6,209 nucleotides of DNA from an uncultured Clostridia bacterium (GTDB lineage: Bacteria; Bacillota; Clostridia; Oscillospirales; Acutalibacteraceae). Position numbers and translations under genes: made by a program. The stretch covers positions 1-6,209 of the forward strand of contig CANQIG010000123.1 in the NCBI GenBank assembly GCA_947623765.1. Reading direction: 5' to 3'. The notes beneath the pieces were generated by a model that was not told where the DNA came from, made no database searches, and worked only from the letters and a program-made list of their open reading frames with translations. Positions 4,156 through 6,209 of the stretch are shown piece after piece (the stretch's first letter is position 1; the number at the start of each line of letters is the position of its first letter).

Positions 4156-5244
4156 ATGCAAAACTGTAAAACGGTGGCCATTTGCAATCAGAAAGGGGGT
4201 GTCGGAAAAACGACGACCACGCTGAATCTCGGTGTGGGACTAGCCATGCAGGGACAAAGAGTGCTGCTGGTGGATGCAGACCCGCAGGGGTGCGGGTGTC
4301 CAGTGGACACCTTTGCGTCGCAGACGCAAAAGCACCGACCGAGGCGGCAGCCGAGAAATCTCACGACCTGCCTCGGTTGGCAGAACACGGATGCGATTCC
4401 CATTACGCTCGCGGACAAGCTCTCGGAGGCAATCCGAGACGAGTTCCGCGACCCAATGGAAGGAATCCTCACGCACAAGGAACAGGTCGATCTGCTCCCG
4501 GCCAATTTGGAGCTTGCATCCACGGAGATGTCCCTTGTGTCGGCCATGAGCAGAGAGACCGCCATGCGGTCATACCTCGAACAGGTCAAAAGTCGGTACC
4601 TCTCGGAAAAATACGCGCTGGAGGATAAAATCCTCAAGACGTATCCGATGGAGATCGCCGGAGCGGAGGAAACCGTCCACGGACTTATGGCGGACAGGGA
4701 GACAGCGGCGAGACACCCAGGGATGGTCGACGGGAAGTTTGTCGGCATGACAGTACACGGCGTCACCTACGACGAACGTAACGACGCCGGTTACGCTTTG
4801 CTCCGCTCCTGCCGCTCCATGTCGTCCCCGGACCCGGTTGAGATCGGCGTATACCGAGGTTTTCCGATGTTCCTTTCGTTTGACACCTTCATGCATGAAT
4901 ACCGGGTGCAGATCAAGGGGCAGCTCAGCTATTCTACGGCGCTCGGGACAGACAGCACGGGCAATATTATGCGTATCGACAACCTGATCGAGAGCTTCCC
5001 GAAGCGGCTGGAAAAAGCGAAACTGGCGCTTGAACAGGCTCACCAACAGCTCGAAACTGCAAAAAGGGAGGTCGAAAAACCGTTTGCGCAGGAAAAAGAG
5101 CTTTCCGAGAAAACCGCCCGACTCGCAGAGCTGGACGCACTTCTAAGCCTTGATAAGAAGGAAAACGAGATCGTTGGCGGAGAAATGGAAGAAGGTGATG
5201 CGGAGCGGCAGGAGCCCGTGCGCGAGGCGGGATATGAGCGGTAA
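4156..5244 (+). CDS. Hybrid ORF: ParA N-terminus fused to C-terminus of an ICE helicase/methylase (probable deletion relic)
   Basis: The ATG at 4156 is preferred over the in-frame ATG at 4126 because AAAGGAGG (4141-4148) sits seven bases before it. Residues 1-148 are ParA/Soj: the deviant Walker A KGGVGKTT (13-20), Walker A' DADPQG (40-45), and NLTTCLGWQN through PANLELAS. ParA should continue after VKSRY (144-148) into the Walker B strand (YDYILIDC-type) and another ~100 residues, all absent, so partition ATPase activity is unlikely. From about 149 to 345 the protein instead resembles the C-terminal end of the giant SNF2-helicase/DNA-methylase protein of Tn1549-like elements: SEKYALEDKI, a GMTVHGVTYDER region, SPDPVEIGVYRGF, GTDSTGNIMRIDN, and a coiled coil (283-335) ending LLSLDKKENEIV. 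Residues 46-67 are a separate in-frame palindromic insert. The simplest account is an in-frame deletion between two genes of one ICE; a mis-assembly would look the same. The 362-residue frame is open and may still be translated. Confidence 0.72.
   Translation: MQNCKTVAICNQKGGVGKTTTTLNLGVGLAMQGQRVLLVDADPQGCGCPVDTFASQTQKHRPRRQPRNLTTCLGWQNTDAIPITLADKLSEAIRDEFRDPMEGILTHKEQVDLLPANLELASTEMSLVSAMSRETAMRSYLEQVKSRYLSEKYALEDKILKTYPMEIAGAEETVHGLMADRETAARHPGMVDGKFVGMTVHGVTYDERNDAGYALLRSCRSMSSPDPVEIGVYRGFPMFLSFDTFMHEYRVQIKGQLSYSTALGTDSTGNIMRIDNLIESFPKRLEKAKLALEQAHQQLETAKREVEKPFAQEKELSEKTARLAELDALLSLDKKENEIVGGEMEEGDAERQEPVREAGYER
4291..4356 (+). repeat. 66-bp in-frame palindromic insert inside the ParA coding sequence
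   Basis: ParA proteins of this type run DADPQG directly into (D/N)LTTCLGWQ. Here 22 extra codons (residues 46-67, starting CGCPVDTF and ending RRQPR) lie between them, with the frame kept. The DNA is three consecutive palindromes: 4295-4301/4305-4311 (GGTGTCC, centre AGT), 4312-4319/4323-4330 (TTTGCGTC, centre GCA) and 4345-4348/4350-4353 (CGGC, centre A). The peptide is Arg-, Gln- and Cys-rich and unlike ParA. This resembles the logic of Rickettsia palindromic elements, which also insert in frame in genes; a relation is not implied. Confidence 0.7.
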
Positions 5245-5257
5245 CAGCGGACGCGGT

Positions 5258-5287
5258 GTTCTTTCCCCTTGAAGAACTGATTTTTTT
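5258..5287 (+). terminator. Terminator after the parA-helicase fusion
   Basis: A 6-bp stem GTTCTT/AAGAAC (5258-5263/5272-5277) with an eight-base loop is followed, after TGA, by seven T (5281-5287). The stem is modest but the T-run is good. It separates the fusion ORF from the toxin-antitoxin promoter. Confidence 0.55.
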
Positions 5288-5350
5288 CGGAAATCGGACT
5301 CCTTCGTCCCATCTGGCATAGAATGTTACTGATCTATTCAGTCAAGGAAG

Positions 5351-5364
5351 CAGTAAATTTACTG
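5351..5364. promoter_or_regulatory. Candidate operator of the toxin-antitoxin operon
   Basis: CAGTAAATTTACTG is a perfect 14-base palindrome ending nine bases before the -35. A second inverted repeat ACTGA-N5-TCAGT lies at 5328-5342. Type II antitoxins usually repress their own operon by binding palindromes near the promoter; here that role is inferred from position only. Confidence 0.4.
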
Positions 5365-5373
5365 TTGAATCTA

Positions 5374-5402
5374 TTGACAATCGGAGCAAACCCTGATATA
5401 CT
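5374..5402 (+). promoter_or_regulatory. Strong promoter of the toxin-antitoxin operon
   Basis: A perfect -35 TTGACA (5374-5379), 17-base spacer and TATACT -10 (5397-5402), with an extended -10 TG at 5394-5395. The start of transcription should fall near 5409, giving a leader of only about 15 bases that begins close to the GGAGGT ribosome binding site. Confidence 0.85.
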
Positions 5403-5423
5403 TCATCGTGGGAGGTGAGAGTA

Positions 5424-5747
5424 GTGGAGAATATCACAAGTGCGATCCGTGATACGATTCCGATCTCGCAGTTCAACAGGGGACTTGCCGGGAAGATTTT
5501 TGAAGAGGTCAAGAGGTCTGGCGCAAAGGTCGTCATGAAAAACAATGCTGCCGAGTGCGTTCTGCTTTCTCCGGACGAATATTTGCGTCTGATGGACGAA
5601 GTGAACGACGCGCGGCTTTTGGCATTGGCGGCGCAGCGCATGGAGCATTTTGACCCGAAGAATACGATTTCCGGCGAGGAGCTCTACCGTCAGCTTGGGA
5701 TTACGGACCAGGATCTTGAAAACTGCGTCGAGGTAGAGATCGAATGA
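5424..5747 (+). CDS. Type II antitoxin, Phd/YefM-like
   Basis: This 107-residue protein would neutralise the toxin encoded next and probably repress the operon. The N-terminal half has the Phd/YefM pattern: IPISQFNRGLAGKIFEEVK (12-30), then GAKVVMKNNAAECVLLSPDEYLRL (33-56), with the ECVLLSPDEY turn typical of the fold. The acidic C-terminal tail (about 77-107, ending CVEVEIE) is the expected toxin-binding segment. The GTG at 5424 is chosen because GGAGGT (5411-5416) lies seven bases upstream; a GTG at 5415 in the same frame overlaps that site and is unlikely. The stop overlaps the toxin start as ATGA. The gene sits under a near-consensus promoter. Confidence 0.85.
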   Translation: MENITSAIRDTIPISQFNRGLAGKIFEEVKRSGAKVVMKNNAAECVLLSPDEYLRLMDEVNDARLLALAAQRMEHFDPKNTISGEELYRQLGITDQDLENCVEVEIE

Positions 5748-6073
5748 AGTGGACTCTGAAATATCTGCCGGAAGCCGCGAAAGACTTTCAAAACCTCGCC
5801 GGGAACCAGCGGATCATTGTGGCAAAAGCGATTGCCAAAGTGCTTGAAAACCCGTTGCCCGCAAACGAGGGAGGATACGGAAAGCCGCTCGGAAACAAGC
5901 ACGGAAACAATCTTGCGGGGCTTCTGAAAATCAAACTTCGAGGAGCTGGAATCCGCGTCGTTTATAAGCTGATCCGCACCGAGTCCGAAATGCTCGTGGT
6001 CGTCATTGGCGTGCGGGCAGACGACGAGGTATACGAAATCGCGGAACGGCGCGCGTCGAAAAACAACCTTTGA
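5744..6073 (+). CDS. relE: RelE-family mRNA interferase toxin
   Basis: This 109-residue protein belongs to the RelE/ParE superfamily. RelE enzymes cleave mRNA in the ribosomal A site and halt growth when the antitoxin is lost. Lined up with E. coli RelE, whose catalytic residues are K52, K54, R61, R81 and Y87, this protein has K62, K64, R71, R91 and Y97: the same residues, all offset by exactly ten. They lie in LLKIKLRGAGIRVVYKLI (60-77) and VRADDEVYEIAERR (90-103). This favours RelE ribonuclease over ParE gyrase poison. The ATG at 5744 overlaps the antitoxin TGA; GAGG at 5730-5733 is a weak RBS, consistent with translational coupling that keeps toxin below antitoxin. No damage is seen, so the module is probably functional. 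Confidence 0.88.
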   Translation: MKWTLKYLPEAAKDFQNLAGNQRIIVAKAIAKVLENPLPANEGGYGKPLGNKHGNNLAGLLKIKLRGAGIRVVYKLIRTESEMLVVVIGVRADDEVYEIAERRASKNNL

Positions 6074-6077
6074 ACAG

Positions 6078-6108
6078 ATACCCATCCGGGAAACCGGGTG
6101 GGTATTTT
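6078..6108 (+). terminator. Terminator of the toxin-antitoxin operon
   Basis: A 12-bp stem (6078-6089/6094-6105, one G-T pair) with a GAAA tetraloop is followed by TTTT. It starts four bases past the toxin stop. Confidence 0.88.
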
Positions 6109-6149
6109 CATAGGATTGGAAGATAACAAACGGAATCTATACGATCTGC

Positions 6150-6188
6150 CGGAACGTTTCTTTTTGCAAAGAATCGTTCCGCTTTTTT
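6150..6188 (+). terminator. Second terminator, just before the next gene
   Basis: CGGAACG (6150-6156) pairs with CGTTCCG (6175-6181) and TTCTTT (6158-6163) with AAAGAA (6168-6173), leaving one T-T mismatch and a TTGC loop. Six T follow (6183-6188). No gene lies between this and the previous terminator, so it either backs that up or attenuates the gene starting at the window edge. Confidence 0.8.
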
Positions 6189-6198
6189 ATGGAGTTAT

Positions 6199-6209
6199 GG
6201 AGGTGAATG
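6199..6209 (+). promoter_or_regulatory. Ribosome binding site of a gene starting at or beyond the window edge
   Basis: GGAGGT (6199-6204) is followed by GAATG. The ATG at 6207 is only two bases away, which is tight, so the true start may lie a few bases past the window. Nothing can be said about the product. Confidence 0.4.

Larger units (their letters stand above)
3093..6209. mobile_element. End of a deleted Tn1549/CTn-like integrative element (continues past the window)
   Basis: The left boundary is the tRNA-Arg fragment. To its right the sequence is visibly less GC-rich and uses more mixed codons than the synthetase, acetyltransferase and reductase genes. The contents are element-type: a ParA ATPase start fused to the end of a conjugative-element helicase/methylase, and a RelE toxin-antitoxin pair. 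No integrase, excisionase or relaxase is present in the window. If the tRNA reading is right, an intact tRNA-Arg(CCT) and probably the integrase lie to the right. The right end cannot be placed. Confidence 0.65.

Noticed and set aside
5415..5423. GTG at 5415 as antitoxin start
   Set aside because: It overlaps the GGAGGT site; GTG at 5424 has correct spacing.

Overview
The window looks like a GC-rich Clostridia chromosome (Oscillospiraceae-type gut Firmicute is my best guess) joined to the end of a decayed integrative element. The guess rests on the GC-rich third codon positions, AGGAGG-type ribosome binding sites, an Fe-S aldo/keto reductase of a clostridial type, and genes of the Tn1549/CTn family. 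No taxon can be fixed from sequence reading alone. Left, chromosomal half (1-3137): the 3' end of an AMP-forming acyl-CoA synthetase (1-597, +); a 616-base gene-free stretch packed with perfect hairpins (598-1213); a GNAT acetyltransferase (1214-1762, +) with a strong terminator; and, convergent to it, an aldo/keto reductase with a C-terminal two-cluster ferredoxin domain (1862-3013, -). Next to the reductase start lie a GC-rich hairpin and the 3' part of a tRNA-Arg(CCT) gene on the minus strand (3093-3137). The tRNA matches only from the anticodon loop to CCA; its 5' half is absent. That is the usual mark of a tRNA-targeting integrase, with this copy being the displaced fragment at the far end of an inserted element. 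Right, element half (3138-6209): base composition becomes clearly more AT-rich. About 1 kb holds no convincing gene but has operator-like palindromes, a minus-strand promoter, a terminator, and a roughly 300-base leader that can fold into a branched RNA. The leader precedes a hybrid ORF (4156-5244). Its first ~148 residues are a ParA ATPase, and the rest matches the C-terminal end of the giant helicase/methylase protein of Tn1549-like conjugative elements. The intervening conjugation genes appear to have been deleted with the frame kept. The ParA part also carries a 22-codon in-frame insert made of three short palindromes, directly after its Walker A' motif. Next comes a type II toxin-antitoxin operon with a consensus extended -10 promoter (5374-5402): a Phd/YefM antitoxin (5424-5747) overlapping by ATGA a RelE-type toxin (5744-6073) that keeps all five RelE catalytic positions. 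Two terminators and a ribosome-binding-site-like sequence close the window. Overall reading: an ICE of the Tn1549 type inserted into tRNA-Arg(CCT), lost most of its transfer genes by internal deletion, and now consists at this end of a regulatory leader, a fusion relic and an addiction module that may help keep it in place. The integrase and the intact tRNA would be expected beyond the right edge.
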